Notes: generated by a model not told the origin, from the letters alone. A stretch of DNA of 64,000 nt from an uncultured Desulfovibrionaceae bacterium (GCA_944324045.1 CALUUT010000006.1:22759-86758); one strand, 5' to 3'; counted from the first letter of the stretch, positions 1 to 10,536 are shown. Made by a program: numbers and translations.

Positions 1-459
1 TTTTTTTTGTTCAAGCATACGCCATAAAAGATATTCGATAATGGTCGCGCCGGACATGGCGGTTTGCGCGCCTTTCATTTCCATTAAACTTTTCAGTTCC
101 CCGGCTTTTTCCGGACTCACGGCCAGGGCAAAGCAACGTTGAACAGGCGAGGAGCGCGTTGTGACGGCAATGACCGCCTGTCGCGCTCCACGTTCATTTT
201 GCATGAGCACATTGAGCAGATCGCCGAAATGCCCGGCAAGCTCTCCTGCGCGCATGGCGGCCCCCAGTTCCAGGGCGCTTTGGAATGGAATAATTTCCAC
301 GTCCAGCCCCTGTTCCGCGAAAAGCCCTTCGTCAGCGGCGACATGCAGGATAATGGAGTCCGCGGCGGGCAGAGAGCCGATTTTCAGGGTTTCGGCGTTG
401 ACGCCCGCAGTTCCCAGCAACAGGAAAAACGCGGCGAATACTATGGAGAAACGGCGCAT
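1..459 (-). CDS. NitT/TauT-type ABC transporter substrate-binding protein (N-terminal part)
   Basis: Reading the minus strand from an ATG at 457-459 gives 153 open codons that run off the left edge with no stop, so the gene is partial. A near-perfect ribosome site (AGGAGG) lies just upstream. The protein opens with a signal peptide (basic MRRF, hydrophobic core, probable cut near residue 22) and then ETLKIGSLPAADSI, followed by VAADEGLFAEQGLDVEII. That 'deeper into the cell, EQGL' pattern is typical of periplasmic binding proteins of the SsuA/ThiY/TauA family, which feed an ABC importer for nitrate, sulfonate or pyrimidine-like substrates. The substrate cannot be told from this half. The permease and ATPase would lie outside the window to the left. 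Confidence 0.75.
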   Translation of the reverse strand, partial: MRRFSIVFAAFFLLLGTAGVNAETLKIGSLPAADSIILHVAADEGLFAEQGLDVEIIPFQSALELGAAMRAGELAGHFGDLLNVLMQNERGARQAVIAVTTRSSPVQRCFALAVSPEKAGELKSLMEMKGAQTAMSGATIIEYLLWRMLEQKK

Positions 460-502
460 GGTGCCTCCTGAACGCAAAATGAAAATAAAAAGATGCGCGG
501 AA

Positions 503-531
503 AGAGTAGCCTCAAACACGCTCACCGTAAA
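503..531 (-). promoter_or_regulatory. Possible promoter for the substrate-binding protein gene
   Basis: On the minus strand TTTACG (526-531) and TACTCT (503-508) are separated by 17 bases and point toward the ATG at 459. Both hexamers are only partial matches to the sigma-70 consensus. Confidence 0.3.
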
Positions 532-825
532 GAGGGGAACAGCCCTGGAAGATGGGCACGCCGCCGACCGGCCCCCTGGAGAAAGAAAACAGCGGGGCCA
601 AGGCGGGATGCAACAAAAACGGCACAAGAAAAAATAAAAAATATTGCTTGAGCTCCCGGAAGAAATACGATAGGGAAAAGCGGTTCAGGCAGACCCAGTG
701 TGTTGCAGCGCGGGCGTTGCCGGAAAAACAAGCGTCAGGGCGCGCGGATGTTCCAGCGCGCTTTCAAACCGAAGTCGGGCGAGAATGCTGCTGGCCGGAC
801 CGGCGGTTGTGTCATGCCTTGCGGC

Positions 826-854
826 TTGACATGCCCGCGGGCATACGCTACAGG
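826..854 (+). promoter_or_regulatory. Promoter of rpsL-rpsG-fusA
   Basis: A perfect -35 box TTGACA (826-831) is followed after exactly 17 bases by TACAGG (849-854). It lies about 50 bases before the rpsL start. The -10 box is weak in its second half, but spacing and position are ideal. Confidence 0.6.
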
Positions 855-906
855 CCCCTGACTTTGGTTGTTTTATTTTTGATTCACCTCTGGAGGAATA
901 AGGAAA

Positions 907-1278
907 ATGCCTACAATCAATCAGCTTATCCGCAAGGAACGCAAGGCGGTGCTGAAGCGCAAAAAGACGCCGGCGCTCCAGGCATGTCCGCAGCGTCGCG
1001 GCGTGTGCACGCGCGTGTACACCACCACACCGAAAAAGCCCAACTCCGCTATGCGTAAGGTCGCGCGCGTGCGTTTGACCAACGGTCTTGAAGTGACCGC
1101 GTACATTCCCGGCGAAGGGCATAATCTGCAGGAACACTCCGTGGTCATGATCCGCGGCGGCCGCGTAAAAGACCTTCCCGGCGTGCGGTATCATATCGTC
1201 CGCGGCACTCTGGACACGTCCGGCGTCGCCGATCGTCGTCAGGGTCGTTCCAAATATGGCGCAAAGCGTCCCAAGTAG
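907..1278 (+). CDS. rpsL: 30S ribosomal protein S12
   Basis: S12 sits at the decoding centre of the small subunit and controls accuracy of tRNA selection. The 123-residue protein starts [13 protein letters not shown] and carries the universally conserved [13 protein letters not shown] loop (about residues 39-51) and [13 protein letters not shown] (about 84-96). The lysines in both loops, where streptomycin-resistance changes usually occur, are present, so this is a wild-type form. The start is supported by GGAGGAATAAGG just upstream. It is the first gene of the str operon, 18 bases before rpsG. Length and sequence match the family fully. Confidence 0.99.
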   Translation: MPTINQLIRKERKAVLKRKKTPALQACPQRRGVCTRVYTTTPKKPNSAMRKVARVRLTNGLEVTAYIPGEGHNLQEHSVVMIRGGRVKDLPGVRYHIVRGTLDTSGVADRRQGRSKYGAKRPK

Positions 1279-1296
1279 TAAGGAGAGGGTACGAAT

Positions 1297-1767
1297 ATGC
1301 CTCGCAAAGGACCTGTTCCCAGACGCGAAATTTTGGCTGATCCGGTATATAACAGCCGCCTTGCCGCCCGTTTTATTAATCGCTTGATGGAAGACGGCAA
1401 AAAGGCCGTGGCTGAAAAGGTTTTTTACAGCGCTGTGGATGCGCTTGCCGAACGCACGAATGAAGAACCCATGCGCGCCTTTGAAAAGGCGCTGGAAAAC
1501 ATCAAGCCGCACCTTGAAATCAAGTCCCGCCGCGTTGGCGGCGCCACGTATCAGGTGCCCATGGAAGTGCGCCCCGACCGTCAGGTTTCGCTGTCCATCC
1601 GCTGGCTTATAACCTATGCGCGCTCCCGCGGCGAAAAGGGCATGGTCGCCAAGCTTTCCGCTGAACTGCTGGATGCGTATAACAACCGCGGCGGCGCTGT
1701 GAAAAAGAAAGAAGATACTCACCGCATGGCTGAAGCCAATCGCGCTTTTGCCCATTATCGTTGGTAG
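1297..1767 (+). CDS. rpsG: 30S ribosomal protein S7
   Basis: S7 binds the 3' major domain of 16S rRNA, starts assembly of the head of the small subunit and contacts E-site tRNA. The 156-residue product begins [11 protein letters not shown], contains the typical [16 protein letters not shown] helix and [15 protein letters not shown], and ends [15 protein letters not shown], the usual S7 tail. A ribosome site (AAGGAGAGG) lies about 8 bases before ATG. It follows rpsL closely and precedes fusA by 19 bases, the standard str-operon arrangement. In other bacteria S7 represses its own operon by binding the rpsL-rpsG spacer. The spacer here is very short and I see no such structure. Confidence 0.99.
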   Translation: MPRKGPVPRREILADPVYNSRLAARFINRLMEDGKKAVAEKVFYSAVDALAERTNEEPMRAFEKALENIKPHLEIKSRRVGGATYQVPMEVRPDRQVSLSIRWLITYARSRGEKGMVAKLSAELLDAYNNRGGAVKKKEDTHRMAEANRAFAHYRW

Positions 1768-1786
1768 ACAAGGGAGTCTTAAGACC

Positions 1787-3859
1787 GTGTCGCGAACTCA
1801 TCCCATTAAAAAAGAGCGCAATATCGGCATCATGGCCCATATTGACGCCGGCAAGACGACAACTACGGAACGAATTCTGTTTTATACGGGCGTTACCCAC
1901 AAGATCGGAGAAACGCACGACGGCGCCGCCACCATGGACTGGATGGAACAGGAGCAGGAACGGGGCATTACCATTACCTCGGCGGCTACAACCTGTTTCT
2001 GGAAGGATTTCCGCATCAATATTATTGATACGCCGGGACATGTGGATTTTACCATTGAAGTGGAACGCAGTCTCCGCGTCCTTGACGGCGCGGTGTGCGT
2101 GTTCGATGCCGTGGCGGGCGTAGAGCCCCAGTCTGAAACGGTATGGCGTCAAGCCGACCGCTATGGCGTTCCCCGTATCTGTTTCGTGAACAAAATGGAC
2201 CGCATCGGTGCAAATTTCGACCGTTGCGTGGATATGATTCGCGATAGGCTCAAGGCGAAGCCTGTGCCTCTTCAGTTGCCCATAGGCTCTGAGGACAAGC
2301 TGGAAGGTGTTGTGGATCTCATTCTTGGAAAGGCGTTGCGTTTTCCCAAGGTGGCTGAATCCGTGGACGTGGTGGAAATTGAAATCCCGGCCGAGCTTGC
2401 TGATTTGTATGCGCAAAAGCGCGCGGAGATGCTGGAAGCCGTCGCTGAAGAAGATGAAGCGCTTTTGGAAAAGTATCTTGGCGGCGAGGAACTTACCGAG
2501 GATGAAATCCGCTCCTGCGTGCGCAAGGCTACGATTAATCGCAATATCGTGCCTGTTCTTTGCGGCTCCGCTTTTAAGAACATCGGCGTGCAGCCGCTTC
2601 TTGACGCCGTAGTGAATTATCTGCCGTCGCCGGTCGATATTCCTCAGATGCAGGGAATTGATGTGAACACCGGCGAGGCGGTTACCTGCAATTGCGACGA
2701 CAATGAGCCGCTTGCCGGTCTTGTGTTCAAGCTTTTTTCTGACCCGTATATTGGCCATTTGTCGTTTTTCCGCATCTATTCCGGGACTCTTGAGTCCGGT
2801 CAGACCGTGGTGAACGCAAATACGGGCAAAAAAGAACGCATCGGCCGTTTGCTTAAAATGCACGCCAACAAGCGTGAGGAAGTCAAGTGGGCCGGCGCCG
2901 GGGATATTGTGGCGCTTGTGGGGTTGAAACAGGCCTCGACCGGGGACACGCTTTGTGATGAAAGACGGGTTGTAAAGCTTGAGTCCCTGAATATTCCTGA
3001 GCCCGTGATTGAGGTCGCCATTGAGCCTAAGACCAAAGCGGACCGTGACGCTCTTTCGGCGGCCTTGAACAAGCTCTCCAAGGAAGACCCGTCTTTCCGC
3101 GTCAAGAGCGACGAGGAAACAAACCAGACCCTGATCGCCGGAATGGGCGAGCTGCATCTGGAAATCATTGTCGACCGTCTGACCAGGGAGTTCGGCGTGG
3201 GAGCGAATGTCGGCAAACCCCAGGTCGCATACCGTGAAACCATTACAATTCCGGCCAAGGCCGACACCAAGCATGTCAAGCAGTCGGGCGGTCGTGGTCA
3301 GTACGGTCATGCGGTTATTGAGGTGGAGCCGAATCCTGGAAAGGGATACGAGTTTGAAAATGCCATCACTGGCGGCGTGATTCCCAAAGAATATATTCCG
3401 GCTATCGACAAAGGCATTCAGGATGCCATGAAAAGCGGCGTGGTGGCCGGTTTCCCGGTTGTCGATGTAAAAGTCAAACTGGTTTTTGGTTCCTACCATG
3501 AAGTGGACTCTTCTGAACAGGCCTTTTATGTAACGGGCTCCATGGCGATTAAAGATGCGATGCGCAGTGCGGCGCCTGTACTGCTTGAGCCTATTATGGA
3601 CGTTGAGGTCGTGACCCCGGATGATTATCTGGGCGAAGTTATGGGAGACCTGAACGGCCGTCGCGGACGGGTTCAGGGGATGGAACATCGCGGCGGCTCC
3701 CAGGCTGTGCGTTGTCAGGTTCCGCTGTCCGCCATGTTCGGGTATGCGACGGACCTGCGTTCCAAGACCCAGGGCCGCGCTTCCTTTACCATGCAGTTTG
3801 ATCATTACGAACAGGTGCCCAAGGCTATTGCCGAAGAGATCATTAAAAAGCGTTCTTAG
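1787..3859 (+). CDS. fusA: Elongation factor G
   Basis: EF-G is the GTPase that drives ribosomal translocation and, with RRF, recycles ribosomes. I place the start at GTG 1787 ([14 protein letters not shown]), 10 bases after AGGGAG at 1771-1776. An earlier in-frame ATG at 1748 lies inside rpsG and would add 13 unlikely residues. The 690-residue protein shows all G motifs in order: [34 protein letters not shown] and GSAFKN. Domains II-V follow, including [16 protein letters not shown] of domain IV and the tail [18 protein letters not shown]. It is the last gene of this operon, closed by a hairpin 30 bases downstream. Confidence 0.99.
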   Translation: MSRTHPIKKERNIGIMAHIDAGKTTTTERILFYTGVTHKIGETHDGAATMDWMEQEQERGITITSAATTCFWKDFRINIIDTPGHVDFTIEVERSLRVLDGAVCVFDAVAGVEPQSETVWRQADRYGVPRICFVNKMDRIGANFDRCVDMIRDRLKAKPVPLQLPIGSEDKLEGVVDLILGKALRFPKVAESVDVVEIEIPAELADLYAQKRAEMLEAVAEEDEALLEKYLGGEELTEDEIRSCVRKATINRNIVPVLCGSAFKNIGVQPLLDAVVNYLPSPVDIPQMQGIDVNTGEAVTCNCDDNEPLAGLVFKLFSDPYIGHLSFFRIYSGTLESGQTVVNANTGKKERIGRLLKMHANKREEVKWAGAGDIVALVGLKQASTGDTLCDERRVVKLESLNIPEPVIEVAIEPKTKADRDALSAALNKLSKEDPSFRVKSDEETNQTLIAGMGELHLEIIVDRLTREFGVGANVGKPQVAYRETITIPAKADTKHVKQSGGRGQYGHAVIEVEPNPGKGYEFENAITGGVIPKEYIPAIDKGIQDAMKSGVVAGFPVVDVKVKLVFGSYHEVDSSEQAFYVTGSMAIKDAMRSAAPVLLEPIMDVEVVTPDDYLGEVMGDLNGRRGRVQGMEHRGGSQAVRCQVPLSAMFGYATDLRSKTQGRASFTMQFDHYEQVPKAIAEEIIKKRS

Positions 3860-3889
3860 TTTGCATTGCATGGATTTCATCAGAGGTGA

Positions 3890-3919
3890 AAAGCCCGGCT
3901 TTCACAGCCGGGCTTTTTT
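3890..3919 (+). terminator. Rho-independent terminator after fusA
   Basis: AAAGCCCGGC (3890-3899) pairs perfectly with GCCGGGCTTT (3907-3916) around a 7-base loop and runs into six T. It is a textbook intrinsic terminator ending the str operon. Confidence 0.93.
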
Positions 3920-4160
3920 GTTGCAAGGATGTTGGAAGGGCTTTGCTTGACCGTTCAGCATATTAGGAGTACACAGGCTCAATCTTGTGGACCGGATACG
4001 CCCTATGTTACGCCTGATTTGACGGTTCCTATATTTTAGGCGACGATGTTTTCATAGGTTTTGCTTATATGCGGCAGAAAAAAGTCGGCTCTGGTTTGAC
4101 AAAGGCAATATATGGCGCAGCAAAAGCCCGTTTTTTTCGGGGAGCCATATTTATGCGTGA
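3920..4160. other. Intergenic region after the str operon
   Basis: About 240 bases with no gene. A TTGACA occurs near 4098 but has no good -10 box at the right distance. A short CCCG/CGGG hairpin with a T-rich loop precedes the methyltransferase start. I recognise no RNA family. Confidence 0.4.
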
Positions 4161-4685
4161 ATGGCTCAATCGCCTCGCGCTATGGGAACAATTTGTTCAA
4201 GCGGCATGTATCTGGCGCAGACCATGGCTGCAAGGGTAGGGCATGACAAAAACGGCTTAATCATTGAACCTGGAGCCGGGACAGGCTGTGTGACCGGGGC
4301 GTTGCTTAAAGCCGGCGTTGCGCCGGAACGGCTCTTGATTATTGAGCGTTCCAGGTCCATGGTTGCCTTGTTGCGTGAAAAATTTCCAGATATAGCCATT
4401 GTGCATGGCGATGCGGCCCGGCTTTCCGCTTATTTTCCTCAGGGAAAACACGTAGACTGCATAGTGTCGTCTTTGCCGTTTGCGTCCCTTGACGCCAAGA
4501 CAAAGGGCAAAATCATTGCAGAGATGAAAAAACATGTGACAGATGGCAAAATATTGCAATTCACTTATATGCCTGGCAGCGAACATATTCTTGCCCGGTC
4601 GGGGTTCACCTGCGTGTCGGCGACCACGGTGTGGAAAAACGTGCCGCCGGCCAGGGTGATGGAATTTGCCGCGCGCCAGGAATGA
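4161..4685 (+). CDS. Small SAM-dependent methyltransferase (PmtA / rRNA-dimethylase-like)
   Basis: The 174-residue protein has a class I methyltransferase fold: the SAM loop LIIEPGAGTGCVTGALL (about residues 33-49), an acidic strand end LLIIERS, and VSSLPFASL at the motif IV position. Its opening, SPRAMGTICSSGMYLAQTMA, matches the region where phospholipid N-methyltransferase (COG3963)-like proteins start binding substrate. Those proteins usually have 15-20 more residues in front. Here an in-frame TGA directly precedes the ATG, and the only good ribosome site (GGGGAG) fits better to an ATG at 4153 in another frame, so the start is uncertain and the N terminus may be shortened. It lies 35 bases before the DUF4037 gene. 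Substrate unknown (lipid, RNA or protein). Confidence 0.75.
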   Translation: MAQSPRAMGTICSSGMYLAQTMAARVGHDKNGLIIEPGAGTGCVTGALLKAGVAPERLLIIERSRSMVALLREKFPDIAIVHGDAARLSAYFPQGKHVDCIVSSLPFASLDAKTKGKIIAEMKKHVTDGKILQFTYMPGSEHILARSGFTCVSATTVWKNVPPARVMEFAARQE

Positions 4686-4720
4686 TGCGCGCCGCAGGGC
4701 GCGACAAGAAAGGAGCGACA

Positions 4721-5668
4721 ATGGAAAATGGCATGGCTTTGTCCCGGGCCTTTTATTACGAGTGCGCCGAACCTCTTTTTAAGCGTGAATGTCCGGACCT
4801 GCTTGACCGCGCGGCGGTCGGGCTGGTTGGTGAAGGGTCGGAATGTCTGGGATTTGATGACGCGATTTCGCGCGATCATGATTGGGGTCCGGGTTTTTGT
4901 CTCTGGCTGCCGCATGCCGAGGTAAAAGAGTGGGAAGCCGCGGTTGAGCGCGTGTTTCGGCTGCTTCCGGAAACCTATCAGGGCGTGTCGGCCAGAATGA
5001 CGCCTGAGCGTCGCATGGGTCGGGTCGGGCTTTTTGGCATTGAAGATTTTTATCGCCGGTTTATCGGCATGCCGCGTCCGCCGAAAACCATTGGCGAATG
5101 GCGCGCCGTTCCGGAACATTTTTTTGCCGTATGCACGAATGGCGAAGTTTTTGCCGATACGCTCGGGCAGTTTACAGAATTCAGAAATGCGTTGCTCGCA
5201 TTTTATCCGGAAGATTTGCGCCTGAAAAAGATAGCGGCGCGCTGCATGAACATGGCTCAGACAGGTCAGTACAACCTGTTGCGGTCCTTGCGCCGGGGCG
5301 AAACCGTTGCGGCGATGCTGGCCGCCGCCCGATTTACGGAACAGGCCCTTTCCATGACCTATCTGCTTAACAGACGGTATATGCCGTTTTATAAATGGGC
5401 CTGGCGCGGAGTCGGCAAGCTGCCTGTGCTTGGCGCGCTGACGCAGCATCAGCTTGCGCTTCTGGCCGGCTTGAATTTCGCGGAAGGGCCTGGCCTTGAA
5501 GCGCGGGCCAGCGAAGTGGTTGAGACTCTTTGCGCCACGGTCGCCAGGGTCTTGCGGGAAGAAGGGCTTTCCGACGCCAAAGGCGCATGGCTGCTTGAAC
5601 ATGGTCCCAGCGTTCAGGCAAGAATCAAAACCCCGGAACTGCGCGCCATGCCTGTTATGGCGGAATAA
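4721..5668 (+). CDS. DUF4037 protein, nucleotidyltransferase-like
   Basis: The 315-residue protein starts at ATG 4721 after AAGGAGCGACA. Residues 35-60 hold VGEGSECLGFDDAISRDHDWG, the hallmark of DUF4037. Its GS (39-40) followed by DHD (52-54) resembles the metal-binding motif of MNT-type nucleotidyltransferases. No reaction is established for this family to my knowledge. The rest is helical, with GQFTEFRNALLAFYPEDLRLKKIAARC in the middle, reminiscent of the helical domain seen in small-molecule nucleotidyltransferases. No signal peptide or membrane segment is visible. It is probably co-transcribed with the preceding methyltransferase and ends at a strong two-way terminator facing carB. Confidence 0.8.
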   Translation: MENGMALSRAFYYECAEPLFKRECPDLLDRAAVGLVGEGSECLGFDDAISRDHDWGPGFCLWLPHAEVKEWEAAVERVFRLLPETYQGVSARMTPERRMGRVGLFGIEDFYRRFIGMPRPPKTIGEWRAVPEHFFAVCTNGEVFADTLGQFTEFRNALLAFYPEDLRLKKIAARCMNMAQTGQYNLLRSLRRGETVAAMLAAARFTEQALSMTYLLNRRYMPFYKWAWRGVGKLPVLGALTQHQLALLAGLNFAEGPGLEARASEVVETLCATVARVLREEGLSDAKGAWLLEHGPSVQARIKTPELRAMPVMAE

Positions 5669-5700
5669 ACGCCGCGGATCAGTTGCCCTTGTAAACAAGA

Positions 5701-5736
5701 AAAAGGGCCCATCCCACAGAGGATGGGCCCTTTTTG
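5701..5736. terminator. Bidirectional terminator between the DUF4037 gene and carB
   Basis: A perfect 15-bp stem (5701-5715 with 5722-5736, core GGGCCCATCC) closes a 6-base loop. It begins with five A and ends with five T, so it can end transcription arriving from either side. It sits between two convergent genes. Confidence 0.93.
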
Positions 5737-5758
5737 CGTTCTTCAGCGTCCGCGCCTT

Positions 5759-8700
5759 TTAATAGTAATCCTGCAACGCCGCAACATACGGTTTTTGCGT
5801 GCATTGGGCCTCAAGGCCCTCAACCGCGGCGTTGAGCGCCGCTACAGTGGTCACAAGCGCTATTTTGCGCGAAAGCGTGGTGGCGCGAATGGGCAGGGCG
5901 TCGCGCGCCGCGTCAAGTCCGGCGACAATATTGATCATGATCTGAATTTGTCCGTTGATCATGATATCAATCAGGTTCGGGCGTCCTTCGCCGATTTTTT
6001 GCGCCAGCTCCGCTTGAATGCCATGTTTTTCCAGAAGCGCGCGCGTGCCGCTGGTCGCATACAGTTTGAAGCCAAGGGCCGCAAGACGCCGGGACGGCTC
6101 CACGATGGCGTCTTTGTCGCGGTCGCATACGGAAATCAGCACGCCGCCCTTGTCCGGTATGACGTCGCCCGCGCCGGTCTGGGCCTTGAGATAGGCAAGA
6201 CCGAAACTGTTGTCTATGCCCATGGATTCGCCGGTGGAGCGCATTTCCGGACCAAGGGTGATCACGGCCCCCGGAAAGCGTTCAAAAGGCAATACCGCTT
6301 CTTTTACAGCAAAATGACTGACTTTGGGTTCTTCGGTAAAACCCAGGTCCGGGAGCGAATAGCCCAGCATGACCTTGGTTGCGATTCTGGCTACAGGGAC
6401 TCCAGTGGCTTTGGACACAAAGGGCACGGTGCGCGAAGCGCGCGGATTGGCTTCGATAATATACACTTTTCCTTTTTGCACCGCGAACTGAATGTTCAAA
6501 AGGCCCCGTGTATTAAGCGCCAGGCCGATTTTGCGCGTATAATCGCGGATGGTCTCAAGGGTCGCTTCAGAAAGCGTATGCGTGGGAATGGAACATGCCG
6601 AATCCCCCGAATGAATGCCCGCCTGCTCAATATGTTCCATTATGGCGGCTATCGTGACATGTTCTTTGTCCACGACCGCATCGACATCCATTTCAATCGC
6701 ATCCTCAAGGAAACGGTCCACAAGTATTTGCTGGTCTGCGCTGACGCTGAGGGCTTCCTGCAGATAGCGGCGCAGTTGCGTTTCATCATGCACGATTTGC
6801 ATGGCGCGCCCGCCAAGCACGAATGAAGGACGGACCATGACCGGATACCCAATCTGGGCCGCGATGCGGCACGCATTTTCATCATTGCAGGCCGTGCCGT
6901 TTTCCGGCTGGGGAATGTTCAGTTTTTCAAGAAGCGCGCTGAACATTTCCCTGTCTTCGGCGCGGGCGATATCTGCGGGCGAAGTCCCAATGATGGGCAC
7001 TCCCGCCTCGGCAAGCGTGCGCGCAAGGTTTAATGGCGTTTGTCCGCCAAATTGCACAATGACGCCGTCCGGTTTTTCATGGTCGCAAATGGCCAGAATA
7101 TCTTCGGCCGTCAAAGGTTCAAAGTACAACTTGCTCGCCGTATCGTAATCCGTGGACACGGTTTCCGGGTTCGAGTTCACCATGATTGCTTCATATCCAA
7201 GCTCCTTGAGGGCAAAGGCCGCCTGTACGCAACAATAGTCGAACTCGATTCCCTGGCCGATTCTGTTGGGACCGCCGCCAAGAATGATGATTTTGGGCTT
7301 GCCGCTGACCGTGGATTCCTGTTCGGGAAGACGCATGTCCCGCAGGTGTCCGGTGCCGGCTGTGCCGTTATACGTCGAGTAGAAATAGGGAGTGACCGCT
7401 CTGAATTCTCCGGCGCACGTATCGACGGACTTGAAACAGGGCCGGATATCCGCGCGCAGCCGCAAAGACCGGATATCCTGTTCCGTGAACGCCTTGTCGC
7501 GCTGGTGGCGCGTGGCGATTGCCGCAAGCTGCCGGTCGCTGAACCCATTGCATTTGGCGTCGCGCAACAGCGAGGCAAGGGGTGCAGGCACTTGCGCGTC
7601 GGCATGTTTCAATGCGTCGGTCAGCAGGGAAGGGAGTTCCTGTTCAAGCAGGGTTTCCATTTGCGCAAGTTCCGCAAAGTGATTGATAAACCAGGGATCA
7701 ATGCCGGTGGCTTCATAGATGCTTTCCGGGGAGAGTCCGGCGTCCAGCGCGGCCCTGAGCGTGAAGATGCGCTCCGCGCCCGGTATGCGGATACGCTTGC
7801 GCAGTTCCGCCTGACGTTCCCTTGAACGCAGAGGCAATGCCTCGCGGCGGTCGCCGCCAAATCCGATGCGCCCGATTTCAAGACCACGCAGAGCTTTTTG
7901 CAGGGCTTCCCTGAAGGTGCGGCCTATGGACATGGTTTCGCCCACGGATTTCATCTGCAATCCCAGGGTCGGGTCCGCGCCGGGGAATTTTTCAAACGTG
8001 AAGCGGGGCACTTTGATGACGCAATAGTCGACTGTAGGTTCAAAACAGGCTGAAGTATTGCCCGTTATATCATTGGTGAGTTCGTCAAGTCTGTATCCCA
8101 CCGCAAGTTTGGCCGCAATGCGCGCAATCGGATAACCGGTCGCCTTGGAGGCCAACGCTGAAGAGCGTGAGACGCGCGGATTCATTTCAATGACCAGTCT
8201 GCGTCCGGTCGCAGGGTCCACGGCGAACTGGATGTTGCATCCGCCCGTATCCACGCCGACAGCCCGGATGATTTCCAGCGCGTCGGTTCGCATTGCCTGA
8301 TATTCCGTATCCGAAAGCGTTTGAATAGGCGCGACCGTAATGGAGTCGCCCGTATGGATGCCTACAGGGTCCACATTTTCGATGCCGCAGATGATGATTG
8401 CGTTGTCCGCCGCGTCACGGATGACCTCAAGCTCATATTCCTTCCATCCAAGAATGGATTCTTCCACCATGATGGTATGAATAGGCGAGGCGTTCAGACC
8501 GCGCGCCGCGACTTCGCGAAATTCGTCCATGTTGTAGGCCACTCCGCCGCCTGTGCCGCCAAGCGTGTAGGAAGGACGGACAATAGCGGGAAATTGCACA
8601 TGGGATATGATGGCAAGCGCTTCTTCCAGAGAATGCGCTTCGCCGCTTCGCGGCATGGACAGATGAATCGAATCCATAAGTTCCCGGAAGACTTCTCTGT

Positions 8701-9082
8701 TTTCAGCTTTTTCTATGGCTTCCGGTTTGGCCCCGATCATTTCGACCCCGTATTCGGCAAGCACGCCGCTTCTATGCAGGTCCATGGCCAGGTTCAGGGC
8801 CGTCTGGCCGCCCAGGGTGGGCAACAGCGCCTGGGGGCGTTCCCTGCGGATAATTTCGGCGACGCTGTCAGGCGTAAGAGGTTCTATGTAAGTTCTGTCG
8901 CTGAAATCAGGGTCTGTCATGACCGTGGCCGGGTTGGAGTTGACCAGGACGATTTCATATCCTTCTTCTTTCAGCGCCTTGCAGCCCTGAGTCCCGGAAT
9001 AGTCGAACTCGCAGGCCTGGCCGATGACAATGGGACCTGAACCGAGAATCAGTATTTTTTGGATATCTGTGCGTTTGGGCAT
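5759..9082 (-). CDS. carB: Carbamoyl-phosphate synthase, large subunit
   Basis: The large subunit uses two ATP, bicarbonate and ammonia from CarA to make carbamoyl phosphate for pyrimidines and arginine. I start at ATG 9082 ([17 protein letters not shown]), preceded by AAGGAAG; the longer in-frame opening adds 14 unlikely residues. The 1107-residue product has the two homologous synthetase halves. The first begins [19 protein letters not shown] and the second [19 protein letters not shown]. Each has its ATP-grasp part, with [13 protein letters not shown] and [14 protein letters not shown]-terminal MGS-like regulatory domain begins near [19 protein letters not shown]. It lies 120 bases downstream of carA on the same strand and shares a terminator with the DUF4037 gene. 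Confidence 0.98.
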   Translation of the reverse strand: MPKRTDIQKILILGSGPIVIGQACEFDYSGTQGCKALKEEGYEIVLVNSNPATVMTDPDFSDRTYIEPLTPDSVAEIIRRERPQALLPTLGGQTALNLAMDLHRSGVLAEYGVEMIGAKPEAIEKAENREVFRELMDSIHLSMPRSGEAHSLEEALAIISHVQFPAIVRPSYTLGGTGGGVAYNMDEFREVAARGLNASPIHTIMVEESILGWKEYELEVIRDAADNAIIICGIENVDPVGIHTGDSITVAPIQTLSDTEYQAMRTDALEIIRAVGVDTGGCNIQFAVDPATGRRLVIEMNPRVSRSSALASKATGYPIARIAAKLAVGYRLDELTNDITGNTSACFEPTVDYCVIKVPRFTFEKFPGADPTLGLQMKSVGETMSIGRTFREALQKALRGLEIGRIGFGGDRREALPLRSRERQAELRKRIRIPGAERIFTLRAALDAGLSPESIYEATGIDPWFINHFAELAQMETLLEQELPSLLTDALKHADAQVPAPLASLLRDAKCNGFSDRQLAAIATRHQRDKAFTEQDIRSLRLRADIRPCFKSVDTCAGEFRAVTPYFYSTYNGTAGTGHLRDMRLPEQESTVSGKPKIIILGGGPNRIGQGIEFDYCCVQAAFALKELGYEAIMVNSNPETVSTDYDTASKLYFEPLTAEDILAICDHEKPDGVIVQFGGQTPLNLARTLAEAGVPIIGTSPADIARAEDREMFSALLEKLNIPQPENGTACNDENACRIAAQIGYPVMVRPSFVLGGRAMQIVHDETQLRRYLQEALSVSADQQILVDRFLEDAIEMDVDAVVDKEHVTIAAIMEHIEQAGIHSGDSACSIPTHTLSEATLETIRDYTRKIGLALNTRGLLNIQFAVQKGKVYIIEANPRASRTVPFVSKATGVPVARIATKVMLGYSLPDLGFTEEPKVSHFAVKEAVLPFERFPGAVITLGPEMRSTGESMGIDNSFGLAYLKAQTGAGDVIPDKGGVLISVCDRDKDAIVEPSRRLAALGFKLYATSGTRALLEKHGIQAELAQKIGEGRPNLIDIMINGQIQIMINIVAGLDAARDALPIRATTLSRKIALVTTVAALNAAVEGLEAQCTQKPYVAALQDYY

Positions 9083-9202
9083 CCGAAACTTCCTTGCAAT
9101 CTTCGTGAAACATGTGCGGTACAATATTTCCCGGTTACAAAAGCAAAAACTCTTTTTCGTATCTCAGGCGTGGAGACGGATAGGCGGGCTTTTCCGCGCG
9201 GT

Positions 9203-10318
9203 TCATCCTTGTTTTGCATGCCACTGTTCGATAAGTTGACGGAATTCCGCGAACCGGTTCAGCTCGTCATGGGGACCGGGCGCGGCTTCCGGATGGTGCT
9301 GAACTGAAAACGCGGGAACGTGCGTGCAGCGCAAACCTTCAACAGTGCCGTCATTGAGATTCCAGTGGCTGACTTTGACTTTTTCCGGATCAAGGCTTGC
9401 GGGGTCCACGCAAAAACCATGATTCTGGCTGGTTACGGATACGCGGCCGCTTTCCACGTCGCGTACAGGATGGTTTGCTCCCCTGTGCCCGAATTTGAGC
9501 TTGTATGTTTTTCCGCCGAGCGCAAGACCGAGAAGCTGATGCCCAAGGCATATGCCGAAGATGGGAATAACGCCCAGCAACTCCTGAACAGCTCTGACCG
9601 CGTAATCGCATGGCTCAGGGTCTCCCGGACCATTGGACAAAAACACGCCGTGGGGGTTGCTCGCCATGACGACGGACGCCGGGGTTTGGGCCGGCCATAC
9701 AGTGACCTCCATCCCTTCGCGGGCCAGATATTCAAGTATGGAGCGTTTGACTCCATAGTCGTACACAGCGACGCGCAGGCCGCATGACTTCCAGTTTCCA
9801 CGCGGTTTGTAGGCGTAGGGCTCCTTGCAGCTTACAACCTTCGCAAGGTCCAGCCCCGCCATGAGGGGCAGATTGTTCGCTTTTTCCAGAAGCGATTCAA
9901 GATTGCCGTCCCGCGCGCTGATTATGCCGTTTATTGAGCCATGTTCGCGAAGATGCAGGGTCAGCGCTCTGGTGTCGATTCCGCCGATGCCCGTGACTCC
10001 TGACGCGCGCAGCCAGTCGTCAAGCGGAATTTCGGCGCGCCAATGGCCGGTGAATGGGGACATTTCATGCATGATTGTCCCGGCGACCGTGGGCGAGGGG
10101 GATTCGTCGTCCAGCGGCGTAACGCCATAGTTTCCAATGTGCGGGGACGTAAAGGTGATCATCTGTCCATAATAGGAAGGGTCGGTCAGGATTTCCTGAT
10201 ATCCGCACATGGACGTGTTAAAGACGACTTCCCCGCCGGTTTCCTGAGCTGCGCCCAGGGCGACCCCTTTAAACCATATGCCGTTGGCCAGCATCAGGAT
10301 GGCCGGTTTTCTCTGCAT
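9203..10318 (-). CDS. carA: Carbamoyl-phosphate synthase, small (glutaminase) subunit
   Basis: CarA hydrolyses glutamine and passes ammonia to CarB. The 371-residue protein has the N-terminal small-subunit domain (CGYQEILTDPSYYGQMITFT, residues 38-57) and a C-terminal class I glutamine amidotransferase. The nucleophile is C257 in FGICLGHQ, and the catalytic His-Glu pair is H342/E344 in QHHPEAAPGP. SNGPGDP (228-234) is the usual oxyanion-side loop. The ATG is preceded by AAGGAGGCG. The order carA-carB on one strand implies an operon. A 235-base gap separates it from the phosphomannomutase gene upstream, so it probably has its own promoter. Confidence 0.98.
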   Translation of the reverse strand: MQRKPAILMLANGIWFKGVALGAAQETGGEVVFNTSMCGYQEILTDPSYYGQMITFTSPHIGNYGVTPLDDESPSPTVAGTIMHEMSPFTGHWRAEIPLDDWLRASGVTGIGGIDTRALTLHLREHGSINGIISARDGNLESLLEKANNLPLMAGLDLAKVVSCKEPYAYKPRGNWKSCGLRVAVYDYGVKRSILEYLAREGMEVTVWPAQTPASVVMASNPHGVFLSNGPGDPEPCDYAVRAVQELLGVIPIFGICLGHQLLGLALGGKTYKLKFGHRGANHPVRDVESGRVSVTSQNHGFCVDPASLDPEKVKVSHWNLNDGTVEGLRCTHVPAFSVQHHPEAAPGPHDELNRFAEFRQLIEQWHAKQG

Positions 10319-10536
10319 TGCGCTCGCCTCCTTGCCTGAATGGAAACAGATGAATGAGTCAAAAATATGTACAAAGTATGCCGCGTCGCCGGATATGCGA
10401 TTATGGCGGTTTATAATTATGTCTATTTCATGGCCAGAAGGTTTTTCCCGAATGAATATGAAATGTCAAGCTGCTTGGGGTTGACCGGGCTTTTCCCTTT
10501 TGACGCTCTTTTACATGAGAATCTGCAAATGCCCAT

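Larger units (their letters stand above)
460..906. other. Intergenic region between divergent transcription units
   Basis: About 450 bases separate the leftward binding-protein gene from rightward rpsL. Apart from the two promoter candidates annotated separately I see an A-rich patch near 615-650 and no convincing gene or RNA. Weak ORFs here have no ribosome site and no family-like sequence. Confidence 0.5.

Noticed and set aside
1607..3880. A 757-codon open frame on the minus strand opposite rpsG and fusA
   Set aside because: It mirrors the codon pattern of fusA, has no ribosome site and no family-like sequence. EF-G on the other strand is certain.
5723..6826. A 367-codon plus-strand frame opposite carB
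   Set aside because: It begins within the shared terminator and has no ribosome site. carB motifs on the minus strand explain the openness.
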